This document shows positions 1-11,763 of a DNA stretch of 64,000 nt, one piece after another; position 1 is the first letter of the stretch, and the number at the start of each line of letters is the position of its first letter. The DNA lies in assembly GCA_029532625.1 (NCBI GenBank), contig JARFXM010000009.1:558001-622000 (forward strand), read 5' to 3'. The notes under the pieces were generated by a model. That model saw only the letters and a program-made list of their open reading frames with translations, made no database searches and had not been told where the DNA came from. This DNA is from Lomentospora prolificans. Taxonomy: Eukaryota > Ascomycota > Sordariomycetes > Microascales > Microascaceae. The translations under genes and the position numbers were made by a program.

Positions 1-2854
1 AACTGGAGAATGGGAAGATAGTAGCCACAGTCACATGGAGGCTAAGGGACACGTGCACGAGCTCATGGGTTCAAGGTGAGTAGTTCCTGCCTTGTATTAC
101 TCTGAGTTCTGGGAATACAAAATGACTTATGGCAGTGATAAGATCGAGATATGTGCGGCTGGGGAAAGTTGGTAAGTGGTGAGAAAGGACTTTGTTGGTT
201 TACAGTAGGATAAATGTTAGATGCTGTACCTTGAAAGCATTTCGTGACACTCATTTCCTGCTTTGGATGGACAGCCAGCTCAAAAGTGTCCGAGCATGCA
301 ACATCGCGGTGCTCATTGGTGGGAGTCAAACATGTCCCATCTCTTTCGGATGCCTCCATCTCTCCTGTTATCTATAAGGCACAAGGCTTGGAGTTTGACT
401 CCTAGATTTAATCCCTAACTATTCTTAGAAGGTACAATGGTAGGACTTGCTGAGTAGTAATCTACAAATGGATATGCTCACTCATGCAACAAGTACATAT
501 TACATCATTGACGGATCTGTCAGAAAAGGGGCAAGTGAGGTTGTTATGCTAGAGTTCTTGGCAGTGGCAAAAGCAATCGCTAACACAAAGGGTCCAGCAC
601 TGAGAAAGAGCCCAGCCAGACATTGGCGACGTGAGCTCGTACGAAACATAACACTAGGTCCGTCGTCCATCTGATAGCAGAGTACTAAGCAATTTACAAG
701 CTACCTTCGTAGAACCAGGACATGTACTTGGGTTTGCGTATGCGTGGCGGACTCCGTTGACGCGTAATAGAGTGGGTCAGTATGAGTAGATTTGGGGCGA
801 TCAGAGACTCCGAACGTCGCAGGACGGAAGTCCAGCGGAGTCGCGCAGAAGGGAAGCGTGGGATTTCACTGTTACGCGGTCAGTGAAAACTAAAACCTCG
901 AACATCCTAGCCATTAATCAAAGCTTCGGTCAATAGTTTTGTTGACGCTCGAATTCCAAACTAGAGGCACGCCAATAACCAGAGCAGGGTCTGTGTACGT
1001 ACGGCGAGGCGTGATGCATACACCGGAATCTTGGTTCAATGTCTTACGCAATGCGTTGATAGTGTGGAACATTGGCGCTAACAAGAGAAGAAAGAAGGGG
1101 GAATGGAGCGGGTTGTTTGTTTCATGGGGATTAACTTGACTCCAAATGGGAAATAGTGGTGAGTGATCAAAAAGACCCAACGGCCAGTTATGGAGTTTTC
1201 ACTATTTGTTAACCGGCGTTTATGATCAAAAACTTAACTGGTGCCCTCCTTCGTACAGATGGCCTCGAGTTGATTTGGAGTTCTTGGCATTGTGTGGAGA
1301 AGATGGAAGCACGCGATGAGCTTCCAGTTCGAGAGCAGATAATTTGGCTTCCCGTTAGTGGCTTCTAGGATCATCCGGAGGTTCCCTCCGTTAATCCACA
1401 TCCCCATAACGCTGCAATGTACTTGTATCTCGGAAGAGTCAGTCTTTCCCAACGCTACAAGATGGAATCAAACTACTACTAAAAGCGCTGCTGTCGTTTA
1501 CTATATTATTTCTCCCGACCAGCAAGCAACCCAAATTTCAATTTGCCAATGCGATTTATCAGACGTTCTTCACCCATTATTATTTCTAATACCTTGGCGG
1601 TTACCATTTTCGTTTTTTCCCACCTCTGGTCTGCCATAAGAAGGGTCCGGAGGTTTGGGCTTCACTCATATGCTTCCTGCAGTTCACTTGGTGCAAGTAC
1701 AAACAAGCGCCCGTGCCATCCTACCGTAAGCGGCATAGTCGCCAACGGAAATGGCAGATAGTGGCTGGCGTCTCCCAGGACAGGATGAAACATTGCGTGT
1801 ACCTTAGTATACATGAGCCAATGTGCAAAAGGTATGTGTACTCCGTAGCTCTTCCGTATACCCTGCAATTTTACGCCTGCCAGCAACCTCGAAAAGAGGT
1901 CCACCTGCTTGGACTACAGATACGTACGGAGACGCTCTCCAGCAGCCGACGACTACGGCTTTCGGGCGCTTTTCTCAGATAAGGCCAGCCAGTTGGTTGT
2001 CGGATCTCTGATTATTCTAGCGCATCGAGGTACTTAGCGACTACCTTGCAACAGAGGACCTCTTGTATTTTTGCCAAGGTAGCGCCTTCTTCAACGGTAA
2101 CTAATAGAATTGATACCACCCATAATCATAGAAAACAAAGGGCCTCCATCTTGTCCAGTCCCGAGTCACGCGACACCTTTCCCTCCTCTTCCCATCGTTC
2201 CTGTGAAGCACAGAAACCTGTACGACCAGCTTTCGTTCCCCTTTCGTAGATTCTGCTTTACCTTCGTTTTCTTGCCGTTTCTCTTTCCTTTCAACCCGAA
2301 ACGTCTTGGGGAAACAGTTCTCTGTCGACTGAACTTTTCCAAGGCAATTCGCGCCAATTGCCCCCCTTGACGTCTCGGATACGCAGATCGACCACCTACT
2401 TCTTTTATTTTTAGGGGCCCGATCTGTTGAGTCTCCGCCCGTCGCAAGCGATCTTCGAGTTTAACTACCCAAATCGCATCTCAGCGGTTTGCTGATCTAC
2501 CACAGCTGGCTAGTAGGCGCCGTCGAGCCTGCCCTTGCATACCGTTAAGCCAGGTCAACCCAGATCGTTCCTTCCCAGCTACCCCCATTCTCACAGAATC
2601 TCTCTCCTTTCCATCCTCGTCTCTCACCTTCTTCCAACATCGAGGTCCTACAAATCGCTATAGTTACAGTCAATTGCAGTCTATACCAAGACTCAACTGG
2701 ACGGAGAAAGTTCTATTCAACCCTTCGGTCGCTCGATCTCAAAAGATCTCAAACCATCCAGCCTGCGGATCCTTCGAATACTTCACATCATTCGCCTGTC
2801 CGCTCGACAAACACGAAGAAGTCTCCGAACCCTTAACTCAAATCACGCAACAAG
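1..2854. other. Intergenic, no supportable gene
   Basis: Only short random reading frames (under 100 codons) are present on both strands and none looks like a protein family. The last ~280 bases before the LicD gene are rich in C and T, as is usual for a fungal promoter and 5' leader. No tRNA or repeat array was recognised. Confidence 0.6.
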
Positions 2855-3974
2855 ATGAGGCTCGGCCACGCACTTTCATTCCTTGCTGCGCTGCCCCTTG
2901 CATTGGGGAAGGACAATAAGTACTTCCATGAGCCGGGTGGTGATCACCATCTCGGCCACTACGACATAAGGTATTTTCGCGAACAAGTGTCCTACGATGA
3001 CCATCGCCATCTTCTGAGGCACCTCATCCGCTCCTACCTCTCCACTCTCGACAAAATTGGCGCAGAGACATGGATCGCTCACGGTACCCTCCTCGGATGG
3101 TGGTGGAACGGCCAGATTATGCCTTGGGACTACGATTTGGATGTACAGATGTCCACGGATACCCTCCGCTTCTTGGGCAATGAGTACAATCGCACTGAAC
3201 ATACTTACAGCTACGTCGACAATAAGGGAGTAACACAAAACAAGACCTATCTTCTTGACATAAACCCCCATCACATCGACATAGACAGGGGCGACGGCCA
3301 GAACATCATCGACGCCCGGTGGATCGACATGGATAATGGCATGTTCGTTGACATCACCGGTCTGATGGAGAGGGATCCGAACAACAACCCCGGCCAATGG
3401 AGTTGCAAGAACCATCACAAGTACAAGACTACCGATCTCTTTCCCATGCGAAGCACCGAATTCGAGGGTGTTCGGGCCACCGTTCCTTACAACTTTGAGA
3501 AGATTCTCATCGACGAGTACGGCACGAAGTCTCTAGTTACTACGTCCTGGTTGGGGTAAGTGTTAAATCATTTCTATCTATATAATTAGAAGATTAACTC
3601 CCTAACCATGTTATAGACATGATTGGATCCCGGAAAAGAAGGAGTGGGTAAAGACCTTCGCTCAGATCAAAAAGGAGCAGGAGGAAGCTCGAAAGAAGGC
3701 AGAGGAAGAGAAGAAAAAGGCAGAAGAAGAGAAGAAGAAGGCAGAGGAAGAGAAGAAGAGGGCAGAGGAAGAGAAGAAGAAGGCAGAGGAGGAGGAAGAA
3801 AAGCGGGGGAGGGAAGAAGAGGAGAACGAGAGACAAGACCAGCTTGAAAGGAGAAAGAAGGAACAGGAGGAGAATCTACGCCAGGAGGAGGAGAAGCGTG
3901 CCGAGGAAAAGCGCACGAAAGAAATGCCCGCTGAGGAGAAGCGTGTTGATACGCCTGCCAATCTCGGAGAATGA
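2855..3974 (+). CDS. LicD-family protein with Lys/Glu repeat tail (Mnn4-like)
   Basis: Two exons, 2855-3555 and 3617-3974, joined by a 61-nt GTAAGT..TAG intron; 352 residues. Residues 1-19 form a signal peptide or signal anchor (MRLGHALSFLAALPLALG). The LicD nucleotidyltransferase-like domain fills roughly residues 30-245, with the LLGWWWNG and PWDYDLDVQM motifs (Asp-x-Asp metal-binding type) and GHDWIPEKKEW read exactly across the splice. The last ~100 residues are a highly charged coiled coil of EEEKKKA-type repeats. LicD proteins transfer phosphorylated alcohols to glycans; yeast Mnn4, which promotes mannosylphosphate addition to N-glycans in the Golgi, also ends in a Lys/Glu repeat. A role in phosphomannan formation on cell-wall glycoproteins is therefore the best guess. 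The repeat is simple sequence and probably varies in length between strains. Confidence 0.9.
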
Positions 3975-4774
3975 GAGTTACGGAAACCAGAAGCGAAAGG
4001 CGTCGAGAAGACGCAACACACACCACCCTCCCGAGTTCCGTTCCACGGTTCAATACAATCGTGACAGCGGCGGCAAGTGAGGGACAACAGCAGTCACATT
4101 AACACCAAACACCCTCAGACTTAGCCATAGATTTTTTGGCGCTCGACGAATTCCCCGGTTTTTCCAACTGTACACTACACATAAAAGCATCTGCACATCA
4201 GCCTTGGACACGAGTACGGTCATGGCTCCTTTTTTCCAAGTCAACGACAACAAGCACGGGAAGCGACATGGTCATTTTGGGGAGGCGTTCTAGGATGTTT
4301 TAGTCTACACGTACATACGCAACCATGATTTCACTGGGTCCTATTTTATCAGCCCTGATTTTTCCTATCTTTTTAAACCACTCAAGCCACGAGAGAGGCT
4401 GCTACTACTGTGGTATGTAGCTTATTGTAATACGAAGAGAAACAAAGATTATAATCATCACTCGGTTGGCAACAAAATCGATGGCGCGAAGTGAGATGTG
4501 AAACTGTCCAATTTAAAGGCCCAGACAAAATAAGAGCCCTTGGGCTAGAATCGCTATGTGCGTGAAACTGTATGCTATCTCCAAGATTCCCCACACTTAT
4601 CAAGACACGAGATGATATCTGCCTTGTCCCAACCATGACGGAAGGGAAAGATGAAAATAGAAACTCCAGAACGCCTCTCCAACCCGTAGACGTGAATTCG
4701 ATTTAGGGTATACTGCAAGATGAGCGGGCATGACCAAAAGAAAATCCGAGGCCGTTAACTGAAATCTAAACGCG
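3975..4774. other. Intergenic, convergent 3' regions
   Basis: Lies between the 3' end of the LicD gene (+) and the 3' end of the WLM protease gene (-), so it should hold both 3' UTRs and terminators. No coding potential or structured RNA was recognised. Confidence 0.6.
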
Positions 4775-5848
4775 TCACGAATGGCCAGCATCCGCGTTAT
4801 CATCACCTCTCTCGCGCCTCTCCTTCTCTGTTCTCCGCTGTCTCTCCTCGGCGGCCTTGCGCAAAACGTCCCTGCGACTGAGCCCTCCCTCTTGCCCCTC
4901 GGACCGACCTCCGAGAACATATGAACCACCAACCCAACCACCTTCATCATGTGCGTCATCGTCGTCCGGCATCGAGGCGCTGGACAGATCGATGTCTCCG
5001 AGAGTACGCCCAGAGGCGGACCAATCTGCCGAGGCAACTTCTCGCTCGATCTGGTGACATAGGTCCCAGAAGTCGCGGTTATGCGGGCCATGGACATTGT
5101 GCGCCAGCTCGTGACAGAGGGTCTTGCGTATAGTCTTGTAATCTCTGTAGCCATCGTGTGCATCTGTCCTCAGGCGCAGTTCGATCACTTCACCCTGGTT
5201 CCTATTCAGACCTAGGAGACGGGATGTGCCTTCGTGTGAAACTTGCATGTTGGAAAGTGGCTCCATCTCGGTCAAGAGACCAACAGTAAACTTGTGCTTC
5301 GCCATTGCATGACGAATGCCTGGATCATTCTTAAGCCGGTTTAAGAGCTCCAATGACCGCTCCGGATAAGGCAGGAACTGTAAAGGTCTCACATTTAGGA
5401 AAGTATACTCCGTCGACGAATCCAAGGTTGCGATCCCCGCGCTCCGTTTCCCGCCGGATTTGCGCGCCGGCCGCTTCCCCGAAGCCGCCTCCCTCGCCAA
5501 CCGTCTGCTCTCGGCAAACTTGGATGCTTCGCGGAACGATTCGACCGTCTCCGCGCGGGAGCCTAGGAGGCGTACGTTGGCGCCGTGGAGGTCGGAGACG
5601 GCCATGTCGGGATTCTTGAAGGGGAGCTTGAGAAGGCCGAGACGGGGTACGAGGAGCTTTTGATGAGCGGCGGGAATGGAGAGAAGCTCCTCGATCTCGG
5701 CGGGGATTTCGGAGATGGTGGCGTCGGAGGGGAAGACAATCTCGTGGGGAGTGCCGCAGTGGGTGAAGGAGAAGGTGACCGTGCCGTCCTCTGCATGAGG
5801 GTTTTCGGCCTCGGGATGTTCTTGGGCCATTGTGGTTGGTCCGGCCAA
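4775..5848 (-). CDS. Ubiquitin-like and WLM-domain metalloprotease
   Basis: Single exon, 357 residues. Residues ~22-97 have the pattern of a ubiquitin-like fold. Residues ~145-290 are a WLM (Wss1-like metalloprotease) domain: LLGLNRNQGE at 211-220 and LRLRTD just after, then the zinc site HELAH at 246-250 with a further His at 256 (HELAHNVHGPHNRDFW). The C-terminus is charged (ERQRRTEKERRERG) and probably disordered. Wss1/SPRTN-type proteases clear DNA-protein crosslinks and SUMO- or ubiquitin-conjugated proteins in the nucleus; the form with an N-terminal ubiquitin-like domain occurs in fission yeast and filamentous fungi and is distinct from Wss1 itself. The first Met is used here, but Met7 is equally possible. 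All zinc ligands are present, so an active enzyme is expected. Confidence 0.92.
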   Translation of the reverse strand: MAGPTTMAQEHPEAENPHAEDGTVTFSFTHCGTPHEIVFPSDATISEIPAEIEELLSIPAAHQKLLVPRLGLLKLPFKNPDMAVSDLHGANVRLLGSRAETVESFREASKFAESRRLAREAASGKRPARKSGGKRSAGIATLDSSTEYTFLNVRPLQFLPYPERSLELLNRLKNDPGIRHAMAKHKFTVGLLTEMEPLSNMQVSHEGTSRLLGLNRNQGEVIELRLRTDAHDGYRDYKTIRKTLCHELAHNVHGPHNRDFWDLCHQIEREVASADWSASGRTLGDIDLSSASMPDDDDAHDEGGWVGGSYVLGGRSEGQEGGLSRRDVLRKAAEERQRRTEKERRERGDDNADAGHS

Positions 5849-8414
5849 AGGGGTTCCTCTCCGTATTTTTTACTAGCGATCTCGTTCGGCTCTGAATGGT
5901 AGGGCTGGGAATAGGTAGTTTATAAGCGGGAAGAGGGGTTATTTGGGGAGAACGGGAAGAACAGGGAGTAAGCTTGAGATGTCCGGTGACGAGGGGCAGA
6001 ACAAGTAGAGTTGAAGGTTCGTGAGGATACGCTCCATGAATAGGTGGGAGCGAACAATGACGTATATACCGGGGGAGCCTGGGGCTGGGAAATCTTTATA
6101 CCCTCGAGGCTGTGGAAAGGCCGGAAGAGGTATCAAACTCGGGAGGCAAGGGCGAAGGAGCAGGACGGTGCACAGAGGGACAGGAGCAGGTGCAAGAGAT
6201 GCTCTTTCCTATTTCACCACTTCGCGCTCCGCTAAAGCTGCCCCACACTTTCTAGATGAATCTACCAGGATCTTTGCTCTTCATTTGTATTTGTACTCGT
6301 CGCTCACCGACTCGAGCTTTGTAAATTGGCGGAGTAGAGCTTCGCTTCTGTTCTCTACTTTTTTTTTCGCCTCTCGGCTGCGTTTAATGCAAGGCCTTCC
6401 CCTTCCAGCTAGGTACATATCCGTATTCATGGGTGTTCGTGGGTGGCGCCAACGTAGTATTGCGGTGATGGTGTCCCGGTGGTGTTCCGATGGTGTCCGG
6501 TACCCCTCCCCTTCTGTTCCCCTTCAACCGCTGGCTCCATTACACTCTAGCCCCTCCCTTCAGTGGCTTCTTCCCCAAGACGGCGAATCACCCCGCTGAT
6601 TTGAAATATCCCCTTCCCCCACATTTCTAATCACCATGTAATGTCCATTTGGCGTCAGCTCGATGACAGCCTCCGACGGATGTTTGTACCTTGGCAGCAT
6701 TCTCGCCATCCATAACGGAGTTCCAGTAATGGGCCTTCTTGCTAGCGCGATGCACCAAGTCCCGAACCCGCACTAATGGGATTGCAGAAAACGCTGTTAG
6801 TCTACATTCTTCCAGCCCAGTCGCAGAAAGGGGAAGCATCGCCAACAGCCATCACACGGAACCTCAACCGAATCCAGGGCACCCCCGCCAAATGCTTGAT
6901 GTTCCTGGGCGCAGCGCGGGTGTGGTAGAATAGGCTCGTTCCGAATGGCAAAGCAGCATCTTAGTCTGCTCCTTCGAACGTACAGGAAACACGGACTTGT
7001 GTTTGTTCTAACAATCTTATCACGAAACCACACTCCCCGCGCGCGGTCATAGCTCCTCCCTCCCTGCTTGTGATGGATGCGTTTCATAGGATCTCGATAC
7101 TACGTCTAGCCAATTACCCAATTTCTTGTGTATGGACCAGACTCCATTTTAGTATAGAGCAGAAAAAGAATGGATTCCTTGCAAGGCCGCAATATCCGGC
7201 GAGGCAAGCTCGATCAGGGAAAAAGTCCCCCCCCCCCCAGCCTTAACAAACTGCGAGCTAGCAGACATCGACATTTAACAGGCCTCGTTCCCATAGGTTA
7301 GCGGCATACACATGATCATGATACCGCCCGTTACGGATAGTCGCGCTGCAAAGGTCTAAACTCGGTTCCAGACGCATGGTCTCAAAGCTGTACCCCAAGG
7401 TGAGGAGAAACGAGGGGGCGGGGCGGGGCGGCAGCCAAGGGAAAATCAACGAAAGAGGAGTTGGGGCATCAAAACACAGATGCGTAATTTATATTCATTG
7501 CCTTTCGCGGGGGCGCATACTTGCGTTGTCAACGTCAGTTTTGATGGCTCGCTTTTGGCGAAACTAGACCAAGGCGGTATATCATCTCCCACACACAACG
7601 GGGTTGAAGCCGATGCCACATGACGAAAGTGTGCATTCGCGGGACGAAGTGCACTTGGAAAATATCCATTCTTCTGGGGGGTCAGGGAAAGGCCCTTTTC
7701 TGTCGCCGGGTTGTGGTTCGCCGATCCGGCCAAGAGAAGGGGAAAGCCCTTGCTACCGCATCTGTTCCTGCTTTCGACTGTCTGTGAGGTATCTGCCTGC
7801 ATCGGCCGTTATGCCTAGAATGTACAAAATCCCGGAAGACCGTTCGTGGACGTCAGAATGGAGACCCGACCGGGCCAGCTCGCGACGACAGGTCTTGGTT
7901 TGGCTGGCCGACGCATCCCATGTTCTGATGATGTGTCTGGCTCTTGGGTGTCAACATTGTTGCCCATATCAGACGAGTAAAACAGAGAGGCCAATTGGTG
8001 CAACTCGAATCCTGAGGCGGATGCTCGATGTCTTAGCGGCTACGGCTCACGCTTGTAACCCAGCAACTCGAGCGCGACCTATAACTGACATAATACAGTT
8101 TTGGTGGCCGGACATGGGCAGGAATCCATGGATGATAATCCCGACCTTAGTATAACTCAACTATATGTGCATTGTAGCAAAACAGGATGATGGACTGCAC
8201 ATTGTTAGACGTTAGGTGTTGTCGGCAAAACACCGGTTGTTTATTAATAGCCTTTGGTGCCGCGAAAGCTGTACCTGCCACCGCGTTCAAACCAAAAGGA
8301 CACTTCACTTTTTCTGGGCTACTAACATTACTTTGTTCAGCTTCAAGGCGCTGCAAAAACCTGCCAGAAGTCGTCGCCCTTTCACCTACGATCGTTGCCA
8401 CGACCTCTGCAATC
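5849..8414. other. Intergenic, divergent promoters
   Basis: 2.6 kb between the divergent WLM protease (-) and ERD2 (+) genes. Overlapping reading frames of up to 192 codons occur on both strands but have no family pattern, no convincing splice joins and odd composition, so none is called. A run of 12 C (7227-7238) and a G-rich stretch of GGGG/C units (7414-7430) are the only striking sequence features. Confidence 0.55.
7227..7238. repeat. Poly-C tract
   Basis: Twelve consecutive C on the + strand in the intergenic region upstream of ERD2. Long C runs are rare compared with A/T runs and are prone to sequencing error and length variation. Confidence 0.8.
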
Positions 8415-9283
8415 ATGTCGCTCAACATATTCAGAGTCCTTGGGGACTTTTCCCACCTCCTTTCCATCTTGATTCTCCTTCACAAGATGACCCAGACCAA
8501 GGTTCGTCTCCATCGCAAGTCACTAGAAGCTTGGGGATGTTGTTGCAATTGGCAGCACCCGTGGCAGGGGTGTTGCCTAGGTTGATGATCTGGGGAAATA
8601 CGAGCGTCAATGAGCTAACCCATTTTTTTTTTTTACGAACAGAGCTGCTCCGGTATCAGCTTCAAGTCGCAAGGCCTATACCTCCTTGTCTATGTTACGC
8701 GATATCTCGGTATGCGAACCCCTAGAGAGCCCAAGAGCCCGCGCGATAGCCTTAGTTTTTCGGGCAACTGACATCGTGAATCACGATAGATCTCTTCTGG
8801 ACGAAGTCGGTGTACAACTTGATCTTCAAGATCCTCTTCATCTCCTCTCAAGGATACATCATCTACTTGATGACGACCACCTATAAGCCGACCCAAGACC
8901 CCAATACCGATACCTTCCGAGTCCAGTACCTCCTTGCTGGCGCCGCCGTGCTCGGCATCGTGTTCCCCTACTCGTATACCATTCTGGAGATCCTCTGGGC
9001 CTTCTCGATCTGGCTCGAGTCCGTCGCCATCCTTCCCCAGCTTTTCATGCTTCAGCGTACTGGTGAAGCCGAAACCATCACGACGCACTACCTTTTCGCC
9101 CTAGGATTGTACCGTGCCCTCTACATCCCCAACTGGATCTACCGTGTCGTCGCCGAGCCCGACCGTGACATTGACTGGATTGCTGTTGTCGCCGGCATCA
9201 TCCAGACCATCCTCTACAGCGACTTCTTCTGGATCTACTACAAGAAGGTGCTAAAGGGCGCTAGGTTCAAGCTTCCGGTCTAA
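8415..9283 (+). CDS. ERD2: ER lumen protein-retaining receptor (HDEL receptor)
   Basis: Three exons: 8415-8501, 8643-8709 and 8790-9283; 215 residues, the usual size of the family. Exon 1 gives MSLNIFRVLGDFSHLLSILI, exon 2 SCSGISFKSQ and TRYL, and the exon 2/3 join restores the Asp of TRYLDLF, all signature positions of the KDEL/HDEL receptor. Later signatures are FPYSYTILEILWAFSIWLES, HYLFALGLYRALYIPNWIYR and YSDFFWIYYKKVLKG. The protein is a seven-helix membrane receptor that cycles between Golgi and ER and returns soluble ER residents that carry a C-terminal HDEL-type signal. The C-terminal lysine-rich cytosolic tail fits COPI-dependent retrieval. Splice phases (0 and 1) agree with the reading frame throughout. 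Confidence 0.97.
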
Positions 9284-10204
9284 GCGCAACGCGTCGCATT
9301 CTCCTGCTAGCCGATACAAGCAATCTCTACTTTGTCTCTCCGTCTCTCTCAGTATTTAGTGCGGCGGGAGTTGAGATCACAGCAGGCCAGCGGCACATCT
9401 ATTTTCGCCTGCAGAGCGGTTCCCAAGCGTGTGTTATAGGCACACCAGTTCAAGTGCCCTGCTAGGGCACGACTAGGGATTAACGGGTTTGAAAATTCAT
9501 TATATGAATGAAGAGAGATTTTCCCAGGAAGGGGAGCAGCGCTAGCGAGCGGGCGTTCTAGCAAGCTCATGCGGAGCTTTACTCGCAACCATAATGGATG
9601 AGTAGAGGTCTGACAGCTATACCAAGCTGTATGTATCAACAATAGACCACAGAGATGATATCCTATCGAGAAAAAAAGTACATGGGCCGGAATTTATCGA
9701 AATTGATTTTTGTATTTTTCTTTATTCGTTTTAAATGTTGTTTGCCTATGCACTCCATTTGGCTCACTCCTCTCTTTGTAAGCTGGCTTTAGTATGTCCG
9801 TACTCGCTATCTCAGGCTCTGTGCGAGCCCTTGCATCTGGCTGGTGGAGGCTTCTCTGCGAGGGGCAGGTGCCACCAAGCCATGCGAAGAGTGTTTAAGC
9901 CGCACATATGCACTGGATTCTCTACTCGATATAAATAATGGACGATTCATCTGCCATTCCCCCGAACGGAGCGATCGTAACTACGAAATCTGGTGTAGTC
10001 ACGTGATACTCAGGTCTCGAGCGGCGGTACCACTCAGGTCCGGCGTAGCATGACCACAGCGATCCATGCAAAGGCAACTTCTTGTCGCCGAAACAGAACG
10101 TATACCGTTTTACCTGCCTGCCGCACCTCAGCCTTCAAAGGAAGCATCTTAATTGATAGCCCATTTCCAAAACCATCGATAAATACCTAGAAATCCAATC
10201 CACC
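9284..10204. other. Intergenic between ERD2 and TAF10
   Basis: Holds the ERD2 3' UTR and the TAF10 promoter. Both neighbouring genes are on the + strand. No further gene or repeat was recognised. Confidence 0.6.
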
Positions 10205-10862
10205 ATGGCGACCAATCCCAGCGCGCCTGAGACCGCGGAGCAGGTCCCCACGGCTCCCAACTCGCAGCCTACACAGAACGATGCCGTCGCACCAGTAGCT
10301 CCCACCATCCCCGAGTCGCAGATGCCTACAAAGAAGGATACGTCGCTTCGCGAGTTTCTGTCCAAGATGGACGACTATGCGCCCATAGTACGAGCCCTCT
10401 TCTCATCCCCAGTCCACCGACGTGTCGCGCTAACATTGACCTACCAAGATCCCCGATGCTGTAACACATTACTACATGACTAAAGCGGGCCTACCTCCCC
10501 CTCCCCAGACAGACCCTCGCCTCGCCCGCCTCCTAGCCCTCGCGACCCAAAAGTTCATTGCCGACATCTCGGCCGATGCATACCAGTACAGCCGGATACG
10601 TGCGTCCAACACCAACGCCAATAATCCCATGGGCAACCTCGGAGCGGCAGCTGGGTTCCCGATCCCCGGTCAGCAAGCGGGCGGCGCGCAACCTGGAAAG
10701 GACCAATCTCGAGGAGGGCCGCTGTTGGGTATCCAAAGGGCCGGTTACGGTGGCGGTGGCAGCGGCGGAACTGCGAATAAGACCATCCTGTCTATCGAGG
10801 ATCTGGGCATGGCGTTGGCCGAGTATGGAGTCAACGTCAAGAGGAGTGAGTTTTATCGATAA
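10205..10862 (+). CDS. TAF10: TFIID/SAGA subunit TAF10
   Basis: Two exons, 10205-10387 and 10449-10862, with a 61-nt GTACGA..AAG intron in phase 0; 198 residues. The first ~45 residues are a Pro/Gln/Thr-rich leader. The histone-fold core begins at LREFLSKMDDYAPIIPDAVT, read across the splice, followed by HYYMTKAGLPPP, TDPRLARLLALATQKFIADI and DAYQYSRIR. A Gly-rich insert (AGYGGGGSGG) precedes the last conserved block ILSIEDLGMALAEYGVNVKR, and the protein ends SEFYR as in other fungal TAF10 proteins. TAF10 pairs with TAF3/TAF8 in TFIID and with Spt7 in SAGA, acting in the nucleus in RNA polymerase II initiation. Confidence 0.96.
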
Positions 10863-11239
10863 ACTCTGCGGCAGAAGGCTTCCTTCTTTCTCTATTTTCC
10901 TTATGCAAGGGTGAAACCCCTTTTCCGTTGTACTATGAGATGGTTCGCATAGAATGTTCAGTTGCTGGCGTCTAGTGGAGTCTGGCGTTTGGACATTAGG
11001 AGTACGCTCCCAGAAAATCAAGGCTTACGATTCGAGACAATGAAAAAACAAACTCGACATTTTATTTTAGATGCAAGAGACTTTCGCTTTTTGTCAAGTT
11101 ATCTATTTTGGTCTTCTCGTAAATTGGTATTATCGTGACAATATAGTACAGAGATGTCTACAATGTTGATCTTCCTCTTCTCGCTCATCCTTCATTTCCC
11201 GGAACGACAACCGCCGCAAGTAACACCAGTCGTCGTCTT
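10863..11239. other. Intergenic, convergent 3' regions
   Basis: Short gap between the 3' ends of TAF10 (+) and RSM19 (-). Nothing else was recognised. Confidence 0.6.
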
Positions 11240-11660
11240 TTACTTCTTATCCCAGATGAAGGGCTTTCTCGTGGGCGAGAACTCTCCGAGCTTGTGTCCG
11301 ACCATCTCCTCTTTTATCTCGACGTCGTGATACACTTTGCCATTGTAGACTTGGAACTTGAGGCCGACGAAGCTGGGCAGGATCGTCGCAGAGCGGGCGC
11401 GGGTCTTGATGGGCGGGACCTTCTTTCCGGGTTCGGGCCGCACGATTGGGAGACTGTTGTTCGCGTTAGGATTCCGGCCCTTTTCTCGAAGGGAGGTGAT
11501 GGGGAAGCTCGGGGATGCTTTTCTCTCCACAGGACTTACGGGACAATGTTGGGGCCTAGGGCGGTATTATTAGCATTTAATTTGGAGATCTGAAAATCGG
11601 GGGAGACCCTAGCTTACCCTTCCACACGGATCTCTTAAGCAAGCAGCGTGTAGCCTGCAT
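11240..11660 (-). CDS. RSM19: Mitochondrial small-subunit ribosomal protein S19
   Basis: Three exons on the minus strand: 11618-11660, 11540-11555 and 11240-11453; 90 residues, the normal size for uS19m. Exon 1 encodes MQATRCLLKRSVWK, the 16-nt exon 2 completes GPNIVP, and exon 3 continues LPIVRPEPGKKVPPIKTRAR, then SATILPSFVGLKFQVYNGK and EEMVGHKLGEFSPTRK, which is the S19 signature. The GPNIVPLPI run is conserved in fungal Rsm19 and is only obtained with the 16-nt microexon, which supports the model. Donors are GTAAGC and GTAAGT; acceptors CTAG and ACAG. The protein is part of the head of the mitochondrial 37S subunit. No long presequence is seen, as in yeast. Confidence 0.93.
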
Positions 11661-11763
11661 TGCGACGGTCTTGCAAGTATTCGATGATGGGCTATAAACG
11701 TCGAATCTTTCTCCCAAGTGCTTCATGCACTTTTCAACACGCGATCTGCTTAGTCATTCTCTT

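Noticed and set aside
6021..6599. 192-codon frame containing GEPGAGKS, similar to a P-loop
   Set aside because: The Walker-like string is isolated, with no following nucleotide-binding motifs, and the frame lies in the divergent WLM promoter region with low-complexity surroundings.
8040..8075. GGCTCACGCTTGTAACCCAG and neighbours resemble the Alu/7SL (SRP RNA) 5' domain
   Set aside because: The match is limited to about 30 bases. The helix pairing fails after it and no SRP S-domain core or 3' Alu half follows, so it is most likely coincidence in the ERD2 promoter. A covariance-model search for fungal SRP RNA would settle it.
7604..8155. 183-codon open frame on the + strand before ERD2
   Set aside because: No recognisable family and a competing 118-codon frame on the other strand; composition resembles other non-coding frames in the window.
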